Assembly: GCF_026672375.1 (NCBI RefSeq)
Contig: NZ_JAPPRA010000001.1
Location: 2,480,001-2,544,000 of the forward strand
Direction of reading: 5' to 3'
Length of the DNA: 64,000 nucleotides
Source: Caulobacter sp. SL161
GTDB taxonomy: Bacteria > Pseudomonadota > Alphaproteobacteria > Caulobacterales > Caulobacteraceae
This document shows positions 25,680 to 35,214 of this stretch, one piece after another. A program made the position numbers and the translations under genes. The notes below the pieces were generated by a model, which saw nothing but the letters and a program-made list of their open reading frames with translations, did not search any database and had not been told where the DNA came from. Positions within the stretch are counted from its first letter, which is position 1; the number at the start of each line of letters is the position of its first letter.

Positions 25680-26396
25680 TCAGGTTCGCTGGCCGCCCTC
25701 GCGCCGCCTCCGCGCAATCTCCGCCTCTATGGCGGAGGCGTCTTGAACGCTGGCGCGGTAGGGCTTTGACGGCTTGCCGCTGTCTGAAAAGAACGAGATC
25801 CGCTCGCCGTCATAGGCGAAGAGGTCGCCCGCCATCGGCTCGAACTTCGCAGCATCGAAGCCGAAGCCGAATCGATCGCCCGTAGCCCCCACGAGCTCCC
25901 GCGCGATAACCCAGGACTGAAAGCCTGAGCGCACACTGTCTTCGACGACGAGCACGGTTTGCGGAGCCGCATTGAAGCGCGCCTGCGTCCGCGAGCGAAC
26001 ATCCTCGTCGCCTACCTTAGCCAAGTTGTCGATGATGTCGTCGATCTCGCCCTTCGAACGTCGCGACATCGGCGGGTGTTCGCCTCGGGGCGGCCAATAG
26101 CCGAACCCTTTACGCCCATCGGTGCAGCCGTGCTTGGGCCAAGGCCGTCCAAGGTGATCGAAATAGACGCGCGAGCCCCGTTCGTTGGCGTAGAAGAAGA
26201 CCTTCGCCCCGCAGACCGGGCATGAGGCGTTTGGCCGGACAAAGCAGGACGCGAAGTTGTCTGTTTTGACCCCATAGCGCTCCAAGGCCGCGCGCGCGTA
26301 GGCCACGTCGTGGTTGAGCCTGGGCGCTTGGCGGCGACGGCCGTAGTTCACGCACCAGCCGCAAAGGCAGTCGGCGTAGTGATTGTAGCCCGGCAT
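25680..26396 (-). CDS. Cys-rich hypothetical protein beside tRNA-Ser
   Basis: 238 residues, family not recognised. The N-terminus has closely spaced Cys (CLCGWC) and about 40 residues later a CPVCGAKVFFYANERGSRVYFDHLGRPWPKHGC stretch, looking like a zinc ribbon followed by a possible nuclease-like or HNH-like His/Asp region. The rest is charged, with a final helix (AIEAEIARRRREGG). A much longer open frame exists upstream, but it is antisense to the hsdR remnant; the ATG at 26396 begins the Cys-rich part. It sits between an attachment-type tRNA and broken restriction DNA, so it is probably island cargo. Confidence 0.65.
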   Translation of the reverse strand: MPGYNHYADCLCGWCVNYGRRRQAPRLNHDVAYARAALERYGVKTDNFASCFVRPNASCPVCGAKVFFYANERGSRVYFDHLGRPWPKHGCTDGRKGFGYWPPRGEHPPMSRRSKGEIDDIIDNLAKVGDEDVRSRTQARFNAAPQTVLVVEDSVRSGFQSWVIARELVGATGDRFGFGFDAAKFEPMAGDLFAYDGERISFFSDSGKPSKPYRASVQDASAIEAEIARRRREGGQRT

Positions 26397-26459
26397 GCGC
26401 CCTACCCCCGTAGCTCTGCGGCCCCACGTCCATTTCTGACGCCTCACGCCCTCACCTAG

Positions 26460-28220
26460 GGCGGCGAGATCGACGCCGAGGCGGTGCTGATGGCCAACAT
26501 GGCGGGCCGCGCCGCCAGCGATAAGTCGATCACCTATGTGGCCTTCACCGCCACTACCAAGGCCAAGACGCTGCAGCTCTTCGGCCGCCCGAACGCCGAT
26601 GGCCTGCCCGCCCCGTTCCACGTCTATTCGATGCGCCAGGCGATCGAGGAAGGCTTCATCCTTGACGTCCTGAAGAACTACACGCCCTACAGCCTGGCCT
26701 TCAAACTGGCCAACGACGGCCAGGAGTGGGACGAGCGCGAGGTTGAGCGCGACACGGCGCTGAAGGGCATCATGCGCTGGGTCCGGCTGCACCCGTACAA
26801 CATCGCCCAGAAGGTCCAGATCGTCGTCGAGCACTACCGCGAGAACGTCCAGCCGCTGTTGGACGGCAAGGCCAAGGCCATGGTGGTGCTGGGCAGCCGC
26901 CAGGAGGCCGTGCGCTGGTCGGTGGCGATCAACGCCTACATCCAGAAGATGGGCTATCCGCTGGGCACGCTGGTGGCCTTTTCCGGCGAGGTGCCGGACG
27001 CGGAACTCGGGCCAGTGACCGAGACCAGCGCCGCCCTTAACCCGGGCCTTAAGGGCCGCGACATCCGCGACGCCTTCAAGGGCGAGGACTTCCACCTCCT
27101 GTTGGTGGCCAATAAGTTCCAGACGGGCTTCGACCAGCCCCTGCTGTGCGGCATGTACGTGGACCGGCGTCTGGCTGGCATCCAGGCCGTGCAGACCCTC
27201 TCCCGCCTGAACCGCGCCCATCCGGGCAAGGACACCACCTACATCCTCGACTTCTGCAACAGCGCCGAGGACATCCTGACGGCTTTCCGCACCTACTACG
27301 AGACGGCGGAGCTGGAGGCGGCGACCGATCCGAACCTGATCTATGACCTGCGCGCCAAGCTGGACGCCGCCGGCCACTATGACGACTACGAGATCGAGCG
27401 CGTGGTCCGCGTCGAGCTGGACCCCAAGGCCAAGCAAGGCGACCTGATCGCCGCGCTTGAGCCTGTCGCTGATCGCCTGGTGAAGGCCTTCGCCGCCGCC
27501 AAGCAGGCCTGGGTGACCGCCAAGGCCCAGGACGACGAACGCGCCGCCGCCGAGGCGCTCGACCACATGAACGCCCTGGACCTCTTCAAGGGCGACATGG
27601 CCGCCTTCCAGCGGCTCTACAGCTTCCTCAGCCAGATCTTCGACTACGGGAACACCGACATCGAGAAGCGCTCGATGTTCTTCCGCCGCCTGCTACCGCT
27701 CCAGGAGTTCGGCCGCGAGCGCCTGGGCGTCGACCTGTCAGGCCTGCGCCTGACCCATCACGCCCTGACGGCCAAGGGCCAGCACGACCTCCAGTACGGC
27801 ACGGGCGAGGCCCCCAAGCTCAGCGGCATGGCTGAGGTGGGCTCCGGCGGCCTGCATGAGAAGGAGAAGGCCCGCCTCGACGAGATCATCGCCAAGCTGA
27901 ACGACCTGTTCGAGGGCGAGATCACCGAAGAGAACCAGCTCATCTACCTGAACGGCGTGCTGATGGGCCACATGCTGGGGTCAGAGGATCTCCAGACCCA
28001 GGCCATGCCCAACACCAAGGCCCAGTTCGCCGCCTCCCCCACGATCCGCGACGAGTTCCTGGACGCCGTGATCGAGAGCGAGGACCAGTTCGCGAGCATG
28101 AGCCAGCAGGTGCTGTCGACAGAGGCGCTGCGGGAGAAGCTGTTGGATATCCTGCTCGGGCCCGGGAATATGTATGAGGCGCTTAGGGAGCGGGCGTTGG
28201 CTAAGGGGCGTGAGGACTAG
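26460..28220 (+). pseudogene. hsdR: Type I restriction endonuclease subunit R, 5'-truncated
   Basis: About 586 codons of the C-terminal half of HsdR. Present: the second RecA-like helicase lobe (KAMVVLGSRQEAVRW, LLVANKFQTGFDQPLL, then the arginine-finger region QAVQTLSRLNRAHPGKD) and the C-terminal helical part. Absent: the PD-(D/E)xK nuclease domain and the first helicase lobe with Walker A and DExH, which full subunits of about 1000 residues have. Homology begins directly after a TAG at 26457-26459, marking the break point. No hsdM or hsdS is nearby. An internal start (GTG 26484) could still give a protein, but without motor or nuclease. Confidence 0.85.
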
Positions 28221-28371
28221 GTTTCCTAGCAGGGGCGGGCCGCGCCAGAGGACTAAGCCGCTCGCGCGGCGTGGGTGACCGCCGCTGGTGCCGTAGTTGA
28301 GGCTGAAGTGGCGGCGCCTTGCCCGTCCTGCCTGAAGATTAGGGGTCAACCCTGCAGACAGGAGACCCCTG

Positions 28372-29229
28372 ATGAGCTCTGCACCCACGACCCCGCTGCG
28401 TCAGCGGATGATCGAAGACATGTCGATCCGCCAGTTCGGTGAGAAGACCCAGAGCGACTACGTGCGCGTCGTCGCCGACTTCGCCCGGTTCCTCGGTCGC
28501 TCGCCCGATCAGGCCGAGCCCGAGGACTTGCGACGATACCAGCTGCACCTGGCCTCCGCCGGTGCCTCGCCGGCCAAGATGAACGCCAGCGTCTCGGCCC
28601 TGCGGTTCTTTTTCAAGATCACACTAGGTCGCCAGGGCTATGGCGAACGGCTGGCCACGGTCCGCAAGGAAGACCGTCTGCCCGAAGTGCTTAGCCCCGA
28701 GGAAGTAGCGCTGCTCCTGCACTGCGCGCCCAGCCTCAAGCACAAGGCCGCCCTCAGCATCGCCTATGGCTGTGGCCTGCGGGTCTCGGAGATCACCCAC
28801 CTGAAGGTCAGCGATATAGACAGCGCCCGCATGCTGATCCGCGTCGAGCAGGGCAAAGGCCGCAAGGAACGCTATGTGATGCTATCGCCAGACCTCCTGG
28901 CCCTGCTGCGCGATTGGTGGCTGTCAGCCAGGCCCAAGGGGTGGGTGTTCCCAGGGCGTGACCCCGGACAGCCCGTCACCGCCCGCCAGCTCGACCGGGC
29001 CTGTAAGGCCGCGGCGGCGACGGCGGCCCTGGGCAAGCGGGTGTCGATGCACACCCTGCGCCATTCGTTCGCCACCCACCTCTTGGAGCGCAAGACCGAC
29101 GTGCGGGTGATCCAGGCGCTGCTGGGTCACAAGAAGCTGGATACGACCGCCCGCTACACCCGCGTGGCGATCAAGACCCTGGGCGGGGTGAAGAGCCTGC
29201 TCTCGGTGCTGCGGCCGCCCCCGGCGTGA
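28372..29229 (+). CDS. Tyrosine recombinase/integrase of an IS91-like element
   Basis: 285 residues. The N-terminal SAM-like core-binding domain (about 10-95) is followed by a catalytic domain with Arg in GCGLRVSEI, HTLRHSFATHLLE (HxxR), LGHKKLDTTARYTRV (His and nucleophile Tyr). All catalytic residues are intact. RBS CAGGAG precedes the start. Adjacent to an IS91 transposase, it probably belongs to that element rather than to an island integrated in the tRNA. Confidence 0.88.
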   Translation: MSSAPTTPLRQRMIEDMSIRQFGEKTQSDYVRVVADFARFLGRSPDQAEPEDLRRYQLHLASAGASPAKMNASVSALRFFFKITLGRQGYGERLATVRKEDRLPEVLSPEEVALLLHCAPSLKHKAALSIAYGCGLRVSEITHLKVSDIDSARMLIRVEQGKGRKERYVMLSPDLLALLRDWWLSARPKGWVFPGRDPGQPVTARQLDRACKAAAATAALGKRVSMHTLRHSFATHLLERKTDVRVIQALLGHKKLDTTARYTRVAIKTLGGVKSLLSVLRPPPA

Positions 29230-29236
29230 CCCTCCC

Positions 29237-30147
29237 ATGTCCCGGCCATCCCTAGAGGTGGCCGACATCTTCCGCGCCCATGGGCCGGCCTATCGCCGTG
29301 ACCATGCCGGACGCCTGAGCCTTGGTCAGCTCAAGGCCATGTCGGCCATCGAGGCCTGTCGCACCGCCGAGTTGGGCGGTCACGTCGCGCGCTGCGACGA
29401 CTGCCAGCGCCTGGCGGTGAGCTACAACCCCTGCCGCAACCGCCATTGCTCCAGGTGTCAGGGTTCGGCGGCCAAGGTCTGGCTGGCCGAACGCAAGGCC
29501 GACCTGCTGCCCGCGCCCTACTTCCACGTCGTTTTCACCCTGCTGGGGGAGATCGCCGCCATCGCCTTCCACAGCAAGGCCGTGGTCTATGACCTGCTGT
29601 TCAAGGTCGCCGCGCAGACCCTGCAGACCATCGCTGCCGATTCCAAGCGACTGGGCGCGCGGCTCGGCCTTATCGCAGTCCTGCACACCTGGGGCTCGGC
29701 CCTGACCCATCATCCGCACGTCCACTGCATCGTGCCGGGCGGCGGGCTGTCGCCAGACGGCCAGCGCTGGATCGCCTGCCGCAAGGGCTTCCCCCTGCCG
29801 GTGCGGGTGCTGTCGCGGCTGTTCCGGCGGCTGTTCCTAGAGAGGCTTGCAGCCCTCCACGCACAAGGGCGTCTACGCTCCTTCGGCGACCTTGCGCCCC
29901 CGGCCGCGCCCTAGGGCCTTTACCGCTTACCTGGCACCGCTGCGTCGCGCCGAATGGGTGGTCTACGCCAAGCCGGCGTTCGGCGGACCGGCCGCGGTGC
30001 TGGCCTTTCTGGCCCGCTACACCCACCGCGTCGCCATCTCTAGCAGCCGTCTGGTCAGCCTCGACGACCAGGCCGTTCGTTTCCGCTGGAAGGACTACCG
30101 CCGCGCCAACCCGGCCACCGGCGCGGTGAAGATGCCCCCCCTAGCGC
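29237..30147 (+). pseudogene. IS91 family transposase, frameshifted and 3'-truncated
   Basis: The N-terminal zinc-binding part (CDDCQRLAVSYNPCRNRHCSRCQ) and the HUH-type core (LTHHPHVHCIVPGGG) are in one frame up to about 29885. The continuation AFTAYLAPLRRAEWVVYAKPAFGGPAAVLAFLARYTHRVAISS lies in the next frame, so one frameshift occurred near 29885-29920. Homology ends at NPATGAVK near 30137; the remaining C-terminus is missing. It is therefore non-functional unless the shift is a sequencing error, and even then it is truncated. Confidence 0.8.
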
Positions 30148-30226
30148 TTGTAGGATTGCACGCAGGAGTCAGCAATGTCCGAGCGCCCTAGGCGCGCGGT
30201 GACGATGCTCAGGAGTGCCTGCGCGG

Positions 30227-31204
30227 TCACGGTGGCGAACGCCTCCGCCATGGTCGCCACCCCAACCGCTGGGGTTGGCTAACCTTTGGCGGCGGCTTCA
30301 AACTTCCAGGCGACGCAGACCGCTCGGCAGACTCGGTACGAGCCTCTCCCGTCGGCGGCGGGCAACGATTGGAGCGAGCGATCTCTTCTATCTGGCCGCG
30401 AATACGCCCGGTAAGCGGCAAAACGAAGTTGTCGGCCAGTGTGACCCGCCCCGTGACGTCCAACGGCGCTGCGCGGGTCAGCAAGCCGGCAAGCCGCCAG
30501 CCTCCTTCGCCGAGGACGAGCAGAGGGCCGCCGCTGTTGCCGCTGGTCGCCACGCAACTTGTGACGAGCATTCGGTTGGCGAGTTGTTCGGTCACGCGGC
30601 AATCCGGATCTACCCACGGCCTCGGCTCGGCAGGATCGAAATGATCCGCAGGAAAGCCGACGAGCGCTACGCGCCGCGATGATTGGGGAACTCCGCTGTC
30701 AACCGGCTCCAGCGCCACCGGCCTCGCGTTCGCCGGCATTTGCTTCAACTCCAACAGCGCCCAGTCGTCGGTTACGCTGCGGTTGGTCCACACTCCAAAC
30801 CCGCCTCCCGCCGCGCGGACGACGGCCATGCTGGTGCTCGGTTTGAACTCACCTGTGGCCGTGTGCGAAAACAGCGTCGTTTCAACGGAGCGGCCGATCG
30901 CCGGATCGATAGGCGCGGTGCCAAGTACATGCCTAGCGGTCAGAACAAGGCAGGGCGCCACGAGCACCCCGCTGCCGGTCTCGGAGGTATCGAGCACATC
31001 GCCGGGGGCCGAAGGAAACCGGGAGCGAACTAGGACAACAGCTTGGCCGGCCATCGAGAGCCGGTCGTTCGGAGCAAGATCCGCTACGGGAAGTCGTCTA
31101 TCCACAGGAGTCTGGACTGCCGCCGCCGAACCAGCTGGCATCGACAGGGCAGTCGTCGCAAGCGCCACTATCGCCGTGAACAGAATGGCCGGCCGGTAGG
31201 TCAT
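30227..31204 (-). CDS. Secreted trypsin-like serine protease
   Basis: 325 residues. Signal peptide (about 1-30, LFTAIVALATTALSMPAGSAAA) and a chymotrypsin-fold domain with the full triad: His in LTARHVLG, Asp in DDWALLELK, Ser in SGNSGGPLL. Two Cys pairs are plausible (APCLVL, PDCRVT, TSCVAT). Periplasmic or secreted. The last 25 residues are Pro/Arg-rich and overlie two hairpins (30231-30261 and 30262-30279), so the original end may have been altered by the neighbouring IS91 break. It runs in the same direction as the SH3 protein and the larger protease upstream. Confidence 0.85.
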   Translation of the reverse strand: MTYRPAILFTAIVALATTALSMPAGSAAAVQTPVDRRLPVADLAPNDRLSMAGQAVVLVRSRFPSAPGDVLDTSETGSGVLVAPCLVLTARHVLGTAPIDPAIGRSVETTLFSHTATGEFKPSTSMAVVRAAGGGFGVWTNRSVTDDWALLELKQMPANARPVALEPVDSGVPQSSRRVALVGFPADHFDPAEPRPWVDPDCRVTEQLANRMLVTSCVATSGNSGGPLLVLGEGGWRLAGLLTRAAPLDVTGRVTLADNFVLPLTGRIRGQIEEIARSNRCPPPTGEARTESAERSASPGSLKPPPKVSQPQRLGWRPWRRRSPP

Positions 31205-31381
31205 GAGTGAGCGGTGGCCCTAGGAGTCGAACTATAGCTTACGGTGCTGCGCCGGCGTCAAGCAACGGCCGACATGTCACGGCGATGGTTGTGGCGGTGA
31301 ATTCCCGCTCGGTCAGGACCCTCTGATATCGCTCCGCTTTTGCGGGCCGGCACCCGCCTTGCGGCGCGATGGGTTTAGGCC

Positions 31382-32743
31382 TCAACCGCCTACCTTGATT
31401 TCGTTTCCGCGCTGAACCGCAAGCTGCAGGCGCGCTTCCGCCGACTGTGTGGCAGCCTGGGCCTCGGCCGCGGCGTCGCGCTGCGCGATCAGGGCCGCTT
31501 GGTGACCGTTGGTCGCGCTCATCTGTGGCCGGACAATCTGCGCCTGCCAGGGCGGGGGCGCGGCAGCCGCCACAACCGGGGTTTGCCGCGTTGCTCCCGC
31601 GTTCGTCCGCGCCAGGCCTGCAGGGGGCGCTGGCCCAATCCGAGACGCTTGAATGAAGCCCGTCTTTCCATCATGCATGACTTCGATCCAGCCCGGCGCG
31701 CCCTCCGCCTCGCCGAGGCGCACCACCGGGGTTCCAGGCGGTAGGCTCGCCACGGCGCGCCCCTGGGCCGCTGCTGTAGCGCGCAGCTGGGTGGTGCTCT
31801 GAAGATAGAGCGATGGCGGTGGAGGCGGTGGAGGCGCAGCGGCGACGGGAGCCGGACTAGCGGGCCGGCCGCTTGGAAAGGCCGAGCCTGATCCGCCGAA
31901 GGCAGATTGGGTAGAACTGAAGGCCTGAGCAGCCAGGAGCGCTGGAGGCACGACCTGGACGGTGTAGGCCTCTGCCGGACCGCGCAAAGAAGCCGGACTG
32001 GTGCCCTCCACGCGGGCCTGGGCCTCGGCCATGGCCATGATGTCGCTGTCGAAGAACTTCAGGACATCAGCGTACAGCTTCTCGTCGTCCTTGATCGCAG
32101 CCCGAATCTGAGCCTCCTCACGGCCCATTTGCTCAAGCACCTGCCTGTCTAGCCGCGCCGCTCGGTCGTTGTCCCTCTGGATCGTCCGCCGTGCCTTGTC
32201 ATCCGCCGCCGAAGTTAGAGCCCCGGCCCGCGCCTTCTCGCGCTCAACGAACTCTGTGCGGGTGGAGAGCAGGCGTTGTTCCCAGCTGTTGATCTGATCC
32301 TGGCGGCACTTTCCGGTCGAGTTGATCGAGGTGATCATGCTGCCAACGCGCCCCGCCTGGCCCCGGGCGTCCTCGTCAATCAGCCTGACAAGTTGCCGAT
32401 TGTCTTGGGTGATCTGACGCTTGGCGTCCAAGTACTGGTCGACGCCGCCAGCGACGCCGCCAAGAAGAGCGCCTCCGAGAATGCCGGTCTTTTGGGTGTT
32501 TTCGGACTGCCCTCGGGTGGCGATTCCTCCGGCCAAGCCCCCGGCCAACGCCCCGGCCAGCGCACCGCTTACCGTTCGACCTACGATCTGCTCACGGTAG
32601 CGGTCCCTCAGTTGGACGAAAGGTGCGCGTTGGGCTGCGCAGACGTTGACGAATTCGGTCCCGCGCGTTTGGGCGGCTGCGCTGCTGCTAATCGCTGCGA
32701 AGCTGGCAGCTACGAACAAGACACAAGGCAACCTGGCACGCAT
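31382..32743 (-). CDS. Secreted glycine-zipper/SH3-domain protein
   Basis: 453 residues. Signal peptide (PCVLFVAASFAAISSSAAAQ). A glycine-zipper stretch (SGALAGALAGGLAGGIATRG, about 60-80) can insert in or cross a membrane. A long Arg/Glu-rich helical region (about 150-240, probably coiled coil) is followed by a Pro-rich linker and a bacterial SH3-like domain (about 320-375, ALPPGTPVVRLGEAEG-like and WIEVMHDGKTGFIQASRI). I chose the ATG at 32743, preceded by GGGGGAG, over 32773. It lies between two protease genes on the same strand; an anchoring or targeting role at the cell wall is possible. Confidence 0.72.
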   Translation of the reverse strand: MRARLPCVLFVAASFAAISSSAAAQTRGTEFVNVCAAQRAPFVQLRDRYREQIVGRTVSGALAGALAGGLAGGIATRGQSENTQKTGILGGALLGGVAGGVDQYLDAKRQITQDNRQLVRLIDEDARGQAGRVGSMITSINSTGKCRQDQINSWEQRLLSTRTEFVEREKARAGALTSAADDKARRTIQRDNDRAARLDRQVLEQMGREEAQIRAAIKDDEKLYADVLKFFDSDIMAMAEAQARVEGTSPASLRGPAEAYTVQVVPPALLAAQAFSSTQSAFGGSGSAFPSGRPASPAPVAAAPPPPPPPSLYLQSTTQLRATAAAQGRAVASLPPGTPVVRLGEAEGAPGWIEVMHDGKTGFIQASRIGPAPPAGLARTNAGATRQTPVVAAAAPPPWQAQIVRPQMSATNGHQAALIAQRDAAAEAQAATQSAEARLQLAVQRGNEIKVGG

Positions 32744-32859
32744 TGGAACTCCCCCGATCAAATCCGTCGTCACCCCAATTTGGAACTGTCAGCTTCAGCC
32801 GGTGTCTGTCAATCCTGCGTTGGGTCTGGCCGGCCTTCGCCTTTGGAATGTGCCTGGGC

Positions 32860-34839
32860 TTAGCAGGCGGCGCTCGAGACGGCCGGCGTGACCCCCACAC
32901 TTCGGAGCATGCCGGTAAGGACCGTGGTGGAGACCCCGTTGTTGAATTCCGAAGCGTCGCTGCTGGTGCCCTGAGCGTGGATTGCGATGATCCGGTGACA
33001 GGCGTCGAACACGGGACTGCCCGAGCCGCCGCCGGAAGAGACCGCGTTGTACTGCACCAGCCTCGTCTCACCCAGCTCACCACCTTGGACGGTACGTCCA
33101 GTGACGATCCGGGAAACCACCCCGCGTGAGAGGGAAGCCTCCAGAGGTCGATCATCTCCTCGCAACACCCGCGATACGATACTGCCCGTTGCCCCGTCCG
33201 CCTCGGCGGGAAAACCATAGACCCAGAGGTCCGCCCCGATGCTGGGTTCACGCGTTGCGATGGGGACCGGTGTTCCCTGCAGGCCGGGAACCCGCAGTAT
33301 AGCCATATCCACCCTGTTATTCGATAGCAGCACTGTGGCTTCGAGTTTTTTGGGTGCGCCATCACCATTGACAATAACCAGGTAGGGGCTCGTTCGTCTT
33401 CCCTCATCGACCTCTACGACGTGCGCGTTGGTGACGACGATGTTCGGCGCGACGACAAACCCTGTCCCGCGACTTGTGTACCGGCTGCCGCCCTTCTCTG
33501 ATTCATAGTAGACGAAGACCACGGAACGCCTGACCCTCGCTGCGGAGAATCCGCCGCCGCCTCGCCCACCTCCCGCTGCGGTCATCATGGCCGCCGCGGC
33601 GCGCTGTTCGGCTTGGGCCAACCGGGTGATGCGCGCACGCGCCTGGGCGAGAACTGCCCCCTGACCGGCTGCCTGCATGGCTTCGCGGACCGCCTGATTG
33701 TTTTCGAAGGGCGCCAGAACGGTGGCGGCCCCGTCTGAGTCCGTGGCGCTCGCCATCGCGATGTTGATGGCCTCGCTCAGCTCGCCGGCGCGGGACGCCA
33801 AGCTGCGGCGCACGGCGGCATGCGCTTGCGCATGGGTGGCGGCGGGGTCGATGGCTGCGAGACAAGCATCAAGGTCGCCGACAACGCCCTCAAGCGCCAC
33901 CAGATGCTCGATCCGCGAAGGTTGTCGGGCGCTGAGCGTCTGTTGCAGCGCCGTGAGCGCTGCGGGGGCGAGCTGCTGCTGCAGCCGCCGCGTGGCATCG
34001 GTCCGCCTTCGAGCCACGGCGACATCGTAAATTTCGGAGAGGGATCGATCAACATAGAGCAGGCGCTGGCGCGCCTGAACCCTCTGCGGACTGTTGGTGA
34101 CCCGGGCGTCGAACTCCATCTTTTGCTGGGTGGCCTCGGCCATCGGCACTCGCCGGCCTAGGACCGCTCGCCCGGCGACGGCGTCCTCAATCCTTCTCGC
34201 CTGCTCGGCCTCAATTGCAGACAGCTGCAGAACTGAGTAGGAGCGGAGCCGCTCGGCGCGCAGGCTTGGCAGAGTCTGGGCTGGATCCGTCGATGCCGCT
34301 GGAACGGCAGCTGCCTCGGAGGCGAGCGCTGCCAGCGCCGACTCCAACACGGTGCCGGCCACACTTTTGTCGCCGCGCAACCGCTGCAACGCGCAGGATT
34401 GCCTGACTGCGCCCAAGGGCGTCCGTGTATCGCTCCAGGCGAAGCTTCCTTCCCATCCGACGGGCTGCAACACGGTCGCGCCCGTCACGGCGCCGATGGT
34501 GATGTTGGCGCTGAAGGCGGAGCCTCCCGGGCAACCATCGATACCGATCGCCAGTCCCTGCTCAAGCGGTGTGAGTCGACAGCCACCGGTGCCACGATCT
34601 AGCCGCATGGGGACGGTCAGAGGCTCCGCCGCAAAGCCCGGCATTCCATCCAGTATGGACAAGGCGAATGCGCCATGCCCGTCGTCGCCCAGCTCGACCC
34701 ACATCCCCCCGGGGTGGAGGCCGCGATAGACCGTTCCCGCCCTCTGCCCACTGGCTTCACTGCATAATAGGAGCGTTGTGCCCAGCAGGATGGCCGCATT
34801 GACCCACATCGCCGACGCCCGTGAGCGCGCCTTCACCAT
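32860..34839 (-). CDS. Large secreted protein with C-terminal trypsin-like protease domain
   Basis: 659 residues. Signal peptide or membrane anchor (MWVNAAILLGTTLLLC). A Cys-containing N-terminal region of unknown fold (about 35-150), a long Ala/Arg-rich helical middle, a Gly-rich hinge (AAGGGRGGGGFSAARV), then a protease domain from about 470. The His is in VTNAHVVEV, the Asp in RVDMAILRV, and the Ser in SSGGGSGSPVFD. The Ser motif is GSGSP rather than GNSGGP, as in HtrA-like families. The ATG at 34839 fits the signal peptide better than 34965. A cell-envelope effector or quality-control protease is conceivable, but no function is established. Confidence 0.78.
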   Translation of the reverse strand: MVKARSRASAMWVNAAILLGTTLLLCSEASGQRAGTVYRGLHPGGMWVELGDDGHGAFALSILDGMPGFAAEPLTVPMRLDRGTGGCRLTPLEQGLAIGIDGCPGGSAFSANITIGAVTGATVLQPVGWEGSFAWSDTRTPLGAVRQSCALQRLRGDKSVAGTVLESALAALASEAAAVPAASTDPAQTLPSLRAERLRSYSVLQLSAIEAEQARRIEDAVAGRAVLGRRVPMAEATQQKMEFDARVTNSPQRVQARQRLLYVDRSLSEIYDVAVARRRTDATRRLQQQLAPAALTALQQTLSARQPSRIEHLVALEGVVGDLDACLAAIDPAATHAQAHAAVRRSLASRAGELSEAINIAMASATDSDGAATVLAPFENNQAVREAMQAAGQGAVLAQARARITRLAQAEQRAAAAMMTAAGGGRGGGGFSAARVRRSVVFVYYESEKGGSRYTSRGTGFVVAPNIVVTNAHVVEVDEGRRTSPYLVIVNGDGAPKKLEATVLLSNNRVDMAILRVPGLQGTPVPIATREPSIGADLWVYGFPAEADGATGSIVSRVLRGDDRPLEASLSRGVVSRIVTGRTVQGGELGETRLVQYNAVSSGGGSGSPVFDACHRIIAIHAQGTSSDASEFNNGVSTTVLTGMLRSVGVTPAVSSAAC

Positions 34840-35152
34840 CCCAGTCTTCCCCGGCCTATTAACGAGAGGATCATCGCCGAAAGCGACGACACGTTCCAGA
34901 GGCATGTAGCGGCAGCGCGAAGGTTGGTACTCAAGCCAGCAGCGACCTCGCGAACGTTGGCGCACCTTTCGATCTAGTTGCCCTGCACGTTCTCGACCAT
35001 CGAACTATTTTGCGTTTCGCTGCGTTGACGTCAATGTCCGCTAACCACGGTGGGCTCAACCGATCGCGGCAACACAGTCTTCGAAGGTCTCCGCGGGTTT
35101 CCGGTAGAGCAAGGTCTTTCTGGGCCGCTTGGGCGAGGCGCGGTCTGGGTGG
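34840..35152. other. Intergenic region ending in an IS30 transposase tail
   Basis: 313 bases. The left two thirds show no gene. The last ~100 bases hold the IS30 fragment listed separately, directly against the left end of the IS3 element. Confidence 0.5.
35056..35152 (-). pseudogene. C-terminal fragment of an IS30-family transposase
   Basis: The leftward frame ending at 35056 reads KRPRKTLLYRKPAETFEDC plus five more residues and a stop. This matches the characteristic C-terminus of IS30 transposases (RPRKTL...TPAE.F..C). It is cut at the inverted repeat of the IS3-family element. The missing upstream part is not found on the other side of that element. Confidence 0.6.
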
Positions 35153-35176
35153 TGATCCTCCCTCGTTTCAGTGGAC
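35153..35176 (+). repeat. IS3 left inverted repeat
   Basis: 24 bases; matches the right repeat at 18 positions. Starts TGATCCTCCC and ends AGTGGAC. Confidence 0.75.
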
Positions 35177-35214
35177 ACCCATGCTAGCTTTTCGGAGCTG
35201 GAGAGGAGTGTCTG

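Larger units (their letters stand above)
28221..30147 (+). mobile_element. IS91-type element remnant with accessory tyrosine recombinase
   Basis: Holds a tyrosine recombinase gene and, eight bases later, an IS91-family transposase, the gene pair found in many alphaproteobacterial IS91-like elements. AGGGGTC/GACCCCT (28341-28347 and 28364-28370) forms a perfect hairpin just before the recombinase. The right side is lost: transposase homology stops near 30137, so that end is missing. Left boundary approximate. Confidence 0.7.

Noticed and set aside
26397..27566. Upstream continuation of the Cys-rich gene's frame (to 628 codons)
   Set aside because: It is antisense to clear HsdR coding sequence, and no start signal supports it.
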